Assembly (NCBI RefSeq): GCF_008087085.1
Contig: NZ_VIYJ01000003.1
Location: 62,001 to 126,000, forward strand
Direction: 5' to 3'
DNA: 64,000 bases
Source: Nocardioides rubriscoriae
Lineage (GTDB): Bacteria; Actinomycetota; Actinomycetes; Propionibacteriales; Nocardioidaceae
Below are positions 8,620-16,926 of this stretch, in pieces; within the stretch, counting starts at the first letter, position 1; each line of letters starts with the position of its first letter. The notes under the pieces were generated by a model, which saw nothing but the letters and a program-made list of their open reading frames with translations, searched no databases and was not told the origin of the DNA. Position numbers and translations under genes: made by a program.

Positions 8620-8916
8620 ATGCAGATGGACGACGAGACGCGCCGTGATGAACTCCGGCGGGCTGGGGAGCGTGTCCACCTGCTCGAAGCGGTGGCCTTG
8701 GTCATCGAGCAACCGCATCGGTTGCTCGACGTAGTTCTGGGAGCCGCCGACGTTGCTGACGCGACAGAACGTGTGCAGCACGAGTTCGGGTTCACCGACG
8801 CACAGGCCAGCCTCGTGCTCGACATGCAGTTCCGCCGGATGCCGGACCGTGAGAGGCAGCGCATTGCGACGGAACTGGCAGCGACAAAAGCCGCTGTAGT
8901 CGAACTGGGCCGCTAG
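8620..8916 (+). CDS. Stand-alone GyrA/ParC tower-region-like small protein
   Basis: The protein has 98 residues from the ATG at 8620 (MQMDDETRRDELRR). The rest aligns by eye with the region of DNA gyrase A / topoisomerase IV A that precedes the C-terminal beta-pinwheel. R-V-H-L-L-E-A-V matches R-A-H-I-L-x-G-L; F-G-F-T-D-A-Q-A-S-L-V-L-D-M-Q-F-R-R-M matches the I-x-x-I-Q-A-x-A-I-L-D-M-Q-L-R-R-L block; and ERQRIATELA matches ERQRIxxEL. It lacks the catalytic Tyr domain and the pinwheel. It could be a domesticated remnant, a gyrase-interacting modulator, or a free-standing helical domain; function unknown. Confidence 0.7.
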   Translation: MQMDDETRRDELRRAGERVHLLEAVALVIEQPHRLLDVVLGAADVADATERVQHEFGFTDAQASLVLDMQFRRMPDRERQRIATELAATKAAVVELGR

Positions 8917-8953
8917 CAGCGCCGTCCGGCAATCGATACGACGTGCGGCGGAG

Positions 8954-9232
8954 TCAGGGTCGGCGTTGTCGAGCACGGACGAGTGCTAAGGCGGTGACAA
9001 CGCCGAACGCAAGGAAGACGGTCATCAGTACCCCGAACACCTTGGCCAGCACGTGCTCTCCTTGCCCCGAGAATGACACCGTCGCCATGCCAAAGACGAA
9101 TACGCCGAACACGCAGTTGTACATCTGGGTGCGGAGCGACACGCCGTAAGCATCGCAGAGTCTCACGCCAAGTCGCGCCCACCCATCCGCCTTCTGCGCG
9201 GCAGAGTCGGGCGGGTGCCTGCCGGGCTGCAT
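8954..9232 (-). CDS. Small two-TM membrane protein
   Basis: This 92-residue ORF has a soluble N-terminal third and two hydrophobic helices, YNCVFGVFVFGMATVSF and VFGVLMTVFLAFGVVTALAL, followed by a positively charged RARQRR tail, as expected for a cytoplasmic C-terminus. The pattern resembles small actinobacterial membrane proteins of unknown role. The start is uncertain; a later start (GVSLRTQMYN) would retain both helices. Confidence 0.5.
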   Translation of the reverse strand: MQPGRHPPDSAAQKADGWARLGVRLCDAYGVSLRTQMYNCVFGVFVFGMATVSFSGQGEHVLAKVFGVLMTVFLAFGVVTALALVRARQRRP

Positions 9233-9262
9233 GGACGGGGTCTTGCCTGCGATGCTCTAGGT

Positions 9263-9583
9263 ATGAGGGCAACCGGCGTGGTTCGTGCCTGGCATGAAGA
9301 CGAGGGCTGGGGCGTCATCGACTCGCCTGTGACTCCGGCTGGCTGCTGGACGCACTTCTCTTCGGTCCGCGTCGACGGCCTCGCGACGCTGGCGGTGGGT
9401 CAGGAAGTGACGTTCGAGTTCACGTCTGCCGAACAGGACGGGTACCGGTTCAGAACCGATGAGGTGTGGCCCACGGGCCAAGAACCGACATCCAGCACTC
9501 CCGACGAAACCGGACCGTCAGGTGCGTATCGGTCCACTGTCACGCTCACCTTCGCCGAGCCCGGCGCTTCTGACCCGTGTTGA
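9263..9583 (+). CDS. Cold-shock-domain-like protein
   Basis: A protein of 106 residues. Residues 1-70 read as a divergent cold-shock domain: M-R-A-T-G-V-V-R-A-W-H-E-D-E-G-W-G-V-I-D-S (compare G-x-V-K-W-F-x-x-x-K-G-F-G-F-I), then W-T-H-F-S-S-V (D-V-F-V-H-x-S-x-I) and V-G-Q-E-V-T-F-E-F. Some RNP aromatic positions are Trp rather than Phe. The 35-residue tail is Ser/Thr/Pro-rich. Cold-shock domains bind single-stranded RNA or DNA. TAG-GT sits immediately before the ATG; there is no Shine-Dalgarno sequence. A Nocardioides-type cspA-like accessory protein is the best guess. Confidence 0.7.
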   Translation: MRATGVVRAWHEDEGWGVIDSPVTPAGCWTHFSSVRVDGLATLAVGQEVTFEFTSAEQDGYRFRTDEVWPTGQEPTSSTPDETGPSGAYRSTVTLTFAEPGASDPC

Positions 9584-9638
9584 CTGCGGCCTGTGGCGTG
9601 CCGATATGCCAGTCCAACTACGCGTTCACTGGACAACA

Positions 9639-9653
9639 CCCGACTCTCGGCAT
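9639..9653 (+). repeat. Dispersed 15-bp intergenic motif, copy 3
   Basis: A third exact copy of CCCGACTCTCGGCAT in the 150-nt gap between the cold-shock-like gene and the GH3 gene. It is followed at once by GTGCGGGCGG, so CCCG can pair with CGGG in a compact hairpin. Confidence 0.6.
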
Positions 9654-9736
9654 GTGCGGGCGGATCCGCCCCGGGGCGGACCAGCCCACCGTCGCCGGTC
9701 GGCGTAACCGTCGTCACACCCGAGCGTTGTCCCGGC

Positions 9737-12097
9737 ATGGTGCGTCTACGCGTGACGGTCGGTCTCCTCGCAGCGGTGCTGGCGGCCGGCCTGGGAGTCG
9801 ACCCGGGGCAGTCGGCCGCACAACCGACGGTGGCACGCGCCACGACCCAGCCCTGCCCGACGCAGCAGAGCCACCCGTGGTGCGACCGGTCGCTCGGCCC
9901 GGACCGGCGGGCCGTGCTCTTCCAGCAGGCGATGACGCTCGAGGAGGAGATCCGGCTGCTGGGCGGGCAGGGGATGGGCGCGGCGCCGCACACGGGCGGC
10001 ACCTACGCGGTCCCGCGGCTGGGGCTGCGGGAGGTCTACCTGACCGACGGGCCGGTCGGCGTACGGCAGGGGCGGGCGACGCTGATGCCGATCCCGATGG
10101 CGCTGGCGGCGACGTTCAGCCCCCGCCACGCGCGTCGGTACGGCGCCGTGGTGGGTGACGAGGCCAAGCACAAGGGCAACGACGTGGTCTACGCGCCGAC
10201 CGTCAACCTCATGCGCACCCCGCAGAACGGCCGGACCTTCGAGGGCTACGGCGAGGACACGTTCCTCGTCGCACGCACCGGTGTCGAGTGGATCCGCGGC
10301 GCGCAGGCGCAGGGCGTGATCGCCAACGTCAAGCACTACGCCGCCAACAACCAGGAGGGCTTCGGCGGCGTGCCCCCGCTCACCTCGGTCGAGGGCGGGC
10401 GGATGCTCGTCGACGTCAACATCGGCTACCGGCCGCTCTACGAGACCTACCTCCCGCAGTTCGAGGCCGCGGTCAAGCAGGGCCACGTCGGCACGATCAT
10501 GTGCTCGTACAACCGCATCAACGGCTCCTACGCCTGCCAGAACTCCCTGACCCTGCAGAAGATCCTGCGCACGAAGTGGGGTTTCCGCGGCTTCACGATC
10601 GCCGACTACGGCGCGTCGAAGACGACGGTCAACGACCTCAACCGCGGCCTCGACTTCGTGCCGTTCCAGGGCGTCGCCGACCAGTCCTACAGCCCCGAGC
10701 TCATCAGCGCCGCGGTCGCGTCCGGCCTGGTCACGCGGGCCACGATCGACGACCACGTCCGCAAGATCCTGCGCACCTTCTTCCTGCACGGCGTCTTCGA
10801 CCGCCCGGCGTACGCCGACGACCCGAGCCGCATCGACAAGCCCACCCACCGCCGCGTGGCCCGCGACGTCGAGGCCCGCGCGATCACCCTGCTCAAGAAC
10901 GACGGCGTCCTGCCGCTGCGCAAGGACGTCAGGAGCATCGCGGTCATCGGGCCGTACGCCGACCGCGTGCCGGTCGGCGGCGGGTCGGGCTCGGTGCGTG
11001 CCGAGCGCACGGTCACCGTGCTCGACGCGCTGCGCCGCCGCGCGGGCCGCGGGGTCACGGTGACCTACGCCGACGGCAGCGACCCGGCCGCCGCCGCCCG
11101 GCTCGCGCGCGCCGCCGACGTCGCGGTCGTGGTGACCGGCGACGTGCAGACCGAGGGGCAGGACAAGGGATGCCTGTCGTTGAGCTGCCCCACGACCGAC
11201 GTGGTCAACAGCAACGGCGTGCTGTTCCTGCAGGGCTCGTCGTGCCTGCAGCAGACCTGCCCGCTCAACGGCACCGACCAGGACGGGCTGGTCGCCACCG
11301 TCGCCGCCGCCAACCGCCGCACGGTCGTCGTGCTCGAGACCGGCGGGCCGGTGCTCACGCCGTTCCGTGGGCGGGTCGCCGCCCTCGTCGAGGCCTGGTA
11401 CCCCGGCCAGGAGGGCGGCACCGCCATCGCCCGGATGCTCTACGGCGACACCGACCCCGGCGGCCGGCTGCCCGCGACGTTCCCCGCGAGCGCGGGCCAG
11501 GTGCCGACCGCGGGCGACCGCCGGCTCTACCCCGGCGTCGCCGAGGAGGTCTTCTACGACGAGGGCATCCGCGTCGGCTACAAGTGGTACGACGCCCGCG
11601 GCCACCGGCCGGCGTACCCCTTCGGCCACGGCCTGTCCTACACGTCGTTCCGCTACGGGCCGCTGACGATCCGGCGCGCGCCCGGCCACAACCGGGTGGC
11701 CGTCGCGACGATGACGGTGACCAACACCGGCCGCCGTGCCGGGGTCGCGGTGCCGCAGCTCTACGTCTCCAAGCCGCGCACGGCCAGGGTCGACCAGGTA
11801 CGCCGCCAGCTCGTCGGCTACGCCTCGGTCGACGTGCCGCGGGGGCGGACGGTGCGCGTGTCCTTCCCGCTCGACGAGCGCAGCTTCGCCAGCTGGGTCG
11901 GCGACCGCGCGGGCTTCCGCGTCGTACGCGGCTGCTACCGGTTCGCTGCCGGGTCGTCGTCGCGGTCGCTGCCGTCGTCGGCGACCGTGGGCCGTGGCCG
12001 GTCCTGCGGTGCCGGGTCGCTGCGCCTCTCGGGCCGCACCGGCGACGTACGACTTCCGCTGCCGGGCGTCGCGATCACCACTACCCTTCCGAGGTGA
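9737..12097 (+). CDS. Secreted GH3 beta-glycosidase (beta-glucosidase/xylosidase type)
   Basis: A protein of 786 residues. The start at 9737 gives a clear signal peptide (MVRLRVTVGLLAAVLAAGLG...). The GH3 N-terminal barrel follows, with N-V-K-H-Y-A-x-N-N and the nucleophile aspartate at about residue 290 in FTIADYGAS. Next are the GH3 C-terminal alpha/beta sandwich (LLKNDGVLPL, VETGGPV, WYPGQEGG) and a C-terminal fibronectin-III-like domain. The enzyme removes terminal beta-linked sugars from oligosaccharides or glycosides outside the cell; the exact linkage is not predictable. The frame is open 48 codons further upstream, but that part overlaps the repeat and lacks signal-peptide character. 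GTGA overlap couples it to the acyltransferase gene. Confidence 0.9.
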   Translation: MVRLRVTVGLLAAVLAAGLGVDPGQSAAQPTVARATTQPCPTQQSHPWCDRSLGPDRRAVLFQQAMTLEEEIRLLGGQGMGAAPHTGGTYAVPRLGLREVYLTDGPVGVRQGRATLMPIPMALAATFSPRHARRYGAVVGDEAKHKGNDVVYAPTVNLMRTPQNGRTFEGYGEDTFLVARTGVEWIRGAQAQGVIANVKHYAANNQEGFGGVPPLTSVEGGRMLVDVNIGYRPLYETYLPQFEAAVKQGHVGTIMCSYNRINGSYACQNSLTLQKILRTKWGFRGFTIADYGASKTTVNDLNRGLDFVPFQGVADQSYSPELISAAVASGLVTRATIDDHVRKILRTFFLHGVFDRPAYADDPSRIDKPTHRRVARDVEARAITLLKNDGVLPLRKDVRSIAVIGPYADRVPVGGGSGSVRAERTVTVLDALRRRAGRGVTVTYADGSDPAAAARLARAADVAVVVTGDVQTEGQDKGCLSLSCPTTDVVNSNGVLFLQGSSCLQQTCPLNGTDQDGLVATVAAANRRTVVVLETGGPVLTPFRGRVAALVEAWYPGQEGGTAIARMLYGDTDPGGRLPATFPASAGQVPTAGDRRLYPGVAEEVFYDEGIRVGYKWYDARGHRPAYPFGHGLSYTSFRYGPLTIRRAPGHNRVAVATMTVTNTGRRAGVAVPQLYVSKPRTARVDQVRRQLVGYASVDVPRGRTVRVSFPLDERSFASWVGDRAGFRVVRGCYRFAAGSSSRSLPSSATVGRGRSCGAGSLRLSGRTGDVRLPLPGVAITTTLPR

Positions 12098-12753
12098 CCG
12101 CCCGACGCCTGCTCAACCGCGCCGTCCACACCGCCTGGGAGTGGACGCAGCGCGTCGGCGACATCACCCCCGGCACGCGGGCCGGCGACCGGTTCGGCAC
12201 CCTCGGCGAGGGCGTCGCGATCGGCTTCCCGACCGCCAGCGTGATGAACCCCGCCTCGATCCACGTCGGCCGCGACACCCTCGTCGGTCGCCACGTCACC
12301 CTGTCGGTCGGCTACGGGCCCGGCGACCCCGGCGCCCCCGCGCGCGGGCTGGTCGTCGGCGAGCGGTGCGTCATCGGCGCCCGCTGCAGCCTCACCGCCC
12401 ACGAGTCGATCGAGCTCGGCGACGACGTGTGGCTCGGCCAGGACGTCTTCGTCTGCGACGCCAGCCACGGATACCAGCAGCCCGACGTGCCGATCGGCCG
12501 CCAGTTCGGGGCCCACGCCCCGGTGCGCATCGGTGCCGGCTCCTGGATCGGCCACGGCGCGATCATCCTTCCCGGCGCGACCATCGGCCGCAACGTCGTC
12601 GTGGCCGCCGGCTCCGTCGTACGCGGCACGGTCGCCGACCACGCCGTCGTCGGGGGCTCCCCGGCCCGGGTGCTGCGGGGCTACGAGCCGGGGCTGGGCT
12701 GGGTGTCGTCGTCCGGCGACCTGCGGCCCGAGGTCCGCATCTCCCTGACCTGA
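12094..12753 (+). CDS. Left-handed beta-helix (hexapeptide) acyltransferase
   Basis: The protein has 219 residues from a GTG that overlaps the GH3 stop. Repeated hexapeptides ([LIV]-G-x-x-x-x) such as IHVGRDTLVGRHVTL, VVGERCVIGARC, IELGDDVWLGQDVF and VRIGAGSWIGHGAII build a left-handed beta-helix. The CDASHGYQQPD segment is typical of maltose/galactoside O-acetyltransferase-like active-site loops (catalytic His), and G-G-S-P-A-R-V ends the domain. It probably transfers an acetyl or acyl group from CoA to a sugar hydroxyl. TACCCT at 12082-12087, 6 nt before the GTG, also allows its own leaderless transcript. Confidence 0.85.
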   Translation: MTARRLLNRAVHTAWEWTQRVGDITPGTRAGDRFGTLGEGVAIGFPTASVMNPASIHVGRDTLVGRHVTLSVGYGPGDPGAPARGLVVGERCVIGARCSLTAHESIELGDDVWLGQDVFVCDASHGYQQPDVPIGRQFGAHAPVRIGAGSWIGHGAIILPGATIGRNVVVAAGSVVRGTVADHAVVGGSPARVLRGYEPGLGWVSSSGDLRPEVRISLT

Positions 12754-12818
12754 CCCCCCGTCGACCGACGTGTGGTGGCGTCGTACGGCGATCGGCGCGG
12801 GCCTCTAGGCTCCCTCGC

Positions 12819-15083
12819 GTGACTGACGTGGACCCGAGGACGCCCGTGCTGGTGGGCGCCGGGCAGAGCTCCGAGCGCATCGACGACCCCGGCTACGAGG
12901 GGTTGTCCCCGGTCGAGCTGGCGGCGAGGGCGGCGCGCGCGGCGCTGGAGGACACCGGCATCGACGCAGCGACGCTCGCGCAGGCGGTCGACGTGGTGGC
13001 GGCGACCCGGCAGTTCGAGGTGTCGACACCGCTCAGCGCGGTGCCGTTCGGACGCTCGACCAACGTGCCCCGCTCGATCGCGCAGCGCGTCGGGGCCGAC
13101 CCGGCGCGCGCGGTCCTCGAGATCGGGGGCGGGCAGTCGCCGCAGAAGCTCGTGACCGAGATGGCGCGTGAGATCGCTGCGGGTCGGGCCGACGTGGTGC
13201 TCCTGGCCGGTGGCGAGGCGATGTCGACCGCGCGCCACCTGGCCGGGCTCGAGGGGGCCGAGCGGCCCGACTGGTCCGAGGACCCGGGCGGGTCGCTCGA
13301 GGACCGCGGCTACGGCCTGCGCGGCATGGTCAGCCGGCGTGCGCTCGCCCACGGGCTGCACGAGGTCGCCGGCATCTACGCGCTGGCCGAGAACGCGCGC
13401 CGGGCCAAGCACGGCCAGTCGCGCGAGACGTACGCCGCATCGATGGGCGAGCTGTTCGCGCCCTTCACCCAGGTCGCGGCGGCCAACCCGCACGCGGTCG
13501 CACCCGTCGAGATCACCGGCGCCGAGCTGATGGAGGTCGACGAGCGCAACCGGGTGATCGCCGCGCCGTACACCCGGCTCGTGGTCTCGCGCGACCTGGT
13601 CAACCAGGGCGCCGCGCTCGTGCTCACCTCGGTCGACACCGCAAGGCGGCTGGGCATCGACGAGTCGCGGTGGGTCTTCCTGCACGGGCGCTGCGACCTG
13701 CGCGAGCAGGACTTCTTCGACCGCCCCGACCTGGCCTCGGCGCCCACCCAGCCGGTCGCGGTGCACTCCGCGCTCGCGATGGCCGGCATGTCGCTCGACG
13801 ACGTCGACTTCTTCGACCTCTACTCCTGCTTCCCGGTCGCCGTCTCCCAGCTGCTCGACGGCCTGGGCCTCGAGCCCGACGACCCGCGCGGCTTCACGTT
13901 GACCGGCGGGCTGCCGTTCTTCGGCGGGCCGGGCAACAACTACTCGATGCACGCGATCGCCGAGGTCGTGGAGCGCACCCGCGCCGAGCCGGGCTCGATC
14001 GGCGTCGTCAGCGCCAACGGCGGCACCCTGTCCAAGGTCTCGGTCGGCGTCTACTCCGCCGACCCGGCGCCGTGGCGCGAGGGCGACGACGCGGTGCTCC
14101 AGGCCGCGATCGACCAGCGCCGTCCGGTCCCGCTCGACGACCAGCCGGCCGACGGGTGGGGCACGATCGAGTCGTGGACCGTGCGCCACGGCCGCTCGGG
14201 CCGCACCGCGGTCGTCGTCGCCCGCACCGCCGAGGGCCACCGCTTCGTGGCCGCCAACGTGCCCGGCGACGACGAGGTCGCCGACTGGCTCGAGGGTGAC
14301 CGCGAGCCCGTCGGGCAGCGGCTCTTCGTGCGCGCGACCGGACCGGCCAACCGGGTGGCCCTGAGCCGCGAGCGCATGGACGAGCTGGTCCCGCGGCCGC
14401 CGGTCGGGTGGCGCGACGCCTACGACCACGTCGTCGTACGCCGTGACACGGGCAGCCCCGTCGTCGAGGTCGACGTGCCGGGGGTCCTCGCCGCCGACGG
14501 GCACCACGAGCTCTCCGGCGTGCTCGACGCCTTCGAGGCCGACGCCGCCGCGCGGGTGCTCGTGCTGCTGCTGCCCGAAGGCCTCACCGGCCAGCCCGAG
14601 CACCTGCCCCGCACCGGCTGGGCGGGCCTGACCGCCCGCAGGCTGACCAAGCCGGTCGTGGCCGCGGTCGCCGGTGACGCACGCGGCGGTGGGTTCGAAG
14701 CGCTGCTCGCCTGCCCGTTCGTGGTGCTCGAGGAGCCGGTCGGGCTCGCGCTCGACCAGGTCGCCGGCGGCCGGCTCGCCGAGAACGGTGGGCTCGTGCG
14801 CCTGCCCCGCCTCGTCGGCCCGCGCGCCGCCACCGAGCTCGCCGTCACCGGACGCCGCGTCGACGCCGCCGAGGCCCTCGCCCTCGGGCTGGTCAACCGC
14901 GTCGCGCCCGCCGGCGCCGCGGCGCAGGCCGCCCGCGAGTGGGCCGACGAGCTCGCGGCGCTGCCGGCCCACGCGGTGCGCAGCACGCTCGTCGTGCTCG
15001 ACCAGGCCGCCGGCGAGCCCGACCTGCTCGCCGCCGTACGCCGCCCGCGCCAGGAGTACGACGACGCGCTGGTCGCCGAGTAG
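12819..15083 (+). CDS. Thiolase-like protein (TLP1 type) fused to a crotonase-fold domain
   Basis: A protein of 754 residues. Residues 1 to about 400 have a thiolase fold of the thiolase-like / SCP2-related class (PVLVGAGQSSE, LLAGGEAMST, DFFDLYSCFPVAVSQ, GGPGNNYSMH). The usual nucleophilic Cys region reads GGGQSPQKLV and has no Cys, as in TLP1-type proteins. Residues about 400-520 (GWGTIESWTVRH...) match the additional C-terminal domain of TLP1. The last ~200 residues form an enoyl-CoA hydratase/isomerase-like domain (KPVVAAVAGDARGGGFEALLACPFVV, ALALGLVNRV). Fatty-acid or sterol side-chain beta-oxidation is the inferred context. The GTG start has TAGGCT seven bases upstream. Confidence 0.82.
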   Translation: MTDVDPRTPVLVGAGQSSERIDDPGYEGLSPVELAARAARAALEDTGIDAATLAQAVDVVAATRQFEVSTPLSAVPFGRSTNVPRSIAQRVGADPARAVLEIGGGQSPQKLVTEMAREIAAGRADVVLLAGGEAMSTARHLAGLEGAERPDWSEDPGGSLEDRGYGLRGMVSRRALAHGLHEVAGIYALAENARRAKHGQSRETYAASMGELFAPFTQVAAANPHAVAPVEITGAELMEVDERNRVIAAPYTRLVVSRDLVNQGAALVLTSVDTARRLGIDESRWVFLHGRCDLREQDFFDRPDLASAPTQPVAVHSALAMAGMSLDDVDFFDLYSCFPVAVSQLLDGLGLEPDDPRGFTLTGGLPFFGGPGNNYSMHAIAEVVERTRAEPGSIGVVSANGGTLSKVSVGVYSADPAPWREGDDAVLQAAIDQRRPVPLDDQPADGWGTIESWTVRHGRSGRTAVVVARTAEGHRFVAANVPGDDEVADWLEGDREPVGQRLFVRATGPANRVALSRERMDELVPRPPVGWRDAYDHVVVRRDTGSPVVEVDVPGVLAADGHHELSGVLDAFEADAAARVLVLLLPEGLTGQPEHLPRTGWAGLTARRLTKPVVAAVAGDARGGGFEALLACPFVVLEEPVGLALDQVAGGRLAENGGLVRLPRLVGPRAATELAVTGRRVDAAEALALGLVNRVAPAGAAAQAAREWADELAALPAHAVRSTLVVLDQAAGEPDLLAAVRRPRQEYDDALVAE

Positions 15084-15193
15084 GCGCAGCCTGTATCACC
15101 TGCACGGGTGCTGCGCAAGCCTCCCTGACGGGTAAGACTGGTCCTCCAACATCGTGGCGTCCGCTCGGAGTGCGACACCGTCAGGAGGGGGAC

Positions 15194-15574
15194 ATGGGTC
15201 CTGCAGCCTTCTCGGTCGTGACCGAGCGCGAGCTCGACTGCGTGACGGCGACCGTCACCGGCGAGGTCGACCTGCTCAGCGTCGGGGCGTTGCGGCGCAC
15301 GCTGGCCGAGGTGCTCATCGACGGCTGCCGGATGCTGGTCGTCGACCTCGCCGGCGTGACCTTCCTCGACTCGACGGGGCTCGGTGCGCTGGTCGCCACC
15401 TGGCGCCGAGCGCGCGTGCTGCGGGTCGAGATGGTCATCTGGCGGCCCTCGCACCCGGTGTCGACGGTGCTCGGCCTCACCGCGCTCGACCGTGTCCTCG
15501 CGATCGACGTGCGCGACGAGCACCCCGACGCCGCCGAGCGACTCGCCCGGCTGACCACGCAGAGTGAGGCCTGA
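15194..15574 (+). CDS. STAS-domain anti-anti-sigma factor
   Basis: A single STAS domain of 126 residues. The conserved phosphorylation loop reads VTFLDSTGLGALV with Ser60 as the expected site, so it should act in partner switching with an RsbW-type anti-sigma kinase. No such kinase or phosphatase gene is next to it. A SigB/F-type sigma factor occurs 30 kb away in this window (45153). The start is supported by AGGAGGGG at 15183-15190, four bases before ATG. Confidence 0.88.
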   Translation: MGPAAFSVVTERELDCVTATVTGEVDLLSVGALRRTLAEVLIDGCRMLVVDLAGVTFLDSTGLGALVATWRRARVLRVEMVIWRPSHPVSTVLGLTALDRVLAIDVRDEHPDAAERLARLTTQSEA

Positions 15575-15608
15575 CCGCGCCACCGGTCCGGGGTGGCACG
15601 ATCGCCCC

Positions 15609-16709
15609 ATGGAGCTGGCGTCGTTCGAGCGCGGACGGCAGCGCGGACGCCGCAGCCTGGCCCAGCGGCTCGACCGCTTCCGCGACAAGCGGTGGCAGGT
15701 CGCGCAGTGCGCGGTCGCGGCCGGCGTCGCGTGGTTCGTCGCCCACGACCTCTTGGGACACCAGGTGCCGGTCTTCGCGCCGATCGCGGCCGTCGTGGCG
15801 CTCGGGACGTCGTACGCCCAGCGCCTGCGGCGCGTCGTCGAGGTCACCTCGGGCGTGGCGATCGGGGTGTTCCTGGGCGACCTGCTGGTGATCTGGGTCG
15901 GCTCCGGCGCCTGGCAGATCGCGCTCATCGTGGGCCTGGCCATGACCGCAGCGGTGCTCCTCGACGCCGGCACCCTCTTCGTCAACCAGGCGGCGGTGCA
16001 GTCGCTGTTCGTCGCGGCGCTGGTGCCCGGCACCGGTGACTCGCTGCTGCGCTGGACCGACGCCGTCGTCGGCGGCCTCGTGGCCCTGGTCGCCGCGACC
16101 GTCGTGCCGTCGGCGCCGTTGCGCCGTCCGCGCGAGCAGGCCGCCGCCGTGCTCGGCAAGGTCGCCGAGCTGCTGCGCGCCGCGGCCGAGGTCATGGTCG
16201 ACGGCGACGCCGAGCGCGGCCTCGACCTGCTCGTCGACGCCCGCGCGACCGACCACCTCGTGCGCCGCCTGCAGTCGGCCGCCGACGAGGGCATGGCGGT
16301 CGTCGCGTCCTCGCCGTTCCGCATCCGGCACCGCCCCGGCATCCGCCGGGTGGCCGACATCGTCGACCCGCTCGACCGGGCGCTGCGCTCGACGCGGGTG
16401 CTGGTGCGCCAGGTCGCGGTCAGTGCCTACCGGCGCCGCCCCGTCCCGCACGCGTACGCCGTCCTCGCTGGCGACCTCGCCGCCACCGTCGACCGGATGG
16501 TCGCCGACCTGCGCGACGACCGGATGCCCGACGACCAGCGCGACGGACTCGTCGCCATCGGGCGGGCCACCGGCGAGGTCGAGCGCGCCGACGAGATGAC
16601 CGCCGAGGTCGTGCTCGCCCAGCTGCGCTCGGTCGTCGTCGACCTGCTGATGCTCACCGGTCTCGGGCAGCTCGAGGCCACCGACGCGCTCCCGGCGCCG
16701 CCGCGCTGA
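15609..16709 (+). CDS. FUSC-family membrane transporter (aromatic acid exporter-like)
   Basis: A 366-residue protein. The N-terminal half holds a block of about six hydrophobic helices (VAQCAVAAGVAWFVAHDLL, VFAPIAAVVALGTSY, VTSGVAIGVFLGDLLVI and others). The SYAQRLRRVVEVTSGVAIG segment is the FUSC/ArAE signature. The C-terminal half is a soluble helical domain. Family members are linked to efflux of fusaric and other aromatic acids. The substrate is unknown here; no regulator or membrane-fusion partner is adjacent. Confidence 0.82.
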   Translation: MELASFERGRQRGRRSLAQRLDRFRDKRWQVAQCAVAAGVAWFVAHDLLGHQVPVFAPIAAVVALGTSYAQRLRRVVEVTSGVAIGVFLGDLLVIWVGSGAWQIALIVGLAMTAAVLLDAGTLFVNQAAVQSLFVAALVPGTGDSLLRWTDAVVGGLVALVAATVVPSAPLRRPREQAAAVLGKVAELLRAAAEVMVDGDAERGLDLLVDARATDHLVRRLQSAADEGMAVVASSPFRIRHRPGIRRVADIVDPLDRALRSTRVLVRQVAVSAYRRRPVPHAYAVLAGDLAATVDRMVADLRDDRMPDDQRDGLVAIGRATGEVERADEMTAEVVLAQLRSVVVDLLMLTGLGQLEATDALPAPPR

Positions 16710-16926
16710 CCCCCGATGCCCCCCGCTGACCCCCCGGCGCGTGCGACCGGGAGGTAAACGGCTGCGCGCCGTCGGGGTCTGAAGGGCCGGTTCTGTTTCG
16801 GGCGGGTTCTCAGCGGAAAACTTTCGTCCCCTCCCATTGTCGAGCCGTCCTGATGGCCCACAGGCTTTGAGCGCCGTAGGGACGCGTCAGCCAGACGCCC
16901 CCGGCCATGGGGAAGAAGGTCAGTCA

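Noticed and set aside
10288..12753. Long open frame antiphase to the GH3 gene
   Set aside because: Arg/Pro/Gly-rich shadow translation of GC-rich DNA; only the last 219 codons (from GTG 12094) form a real protein.
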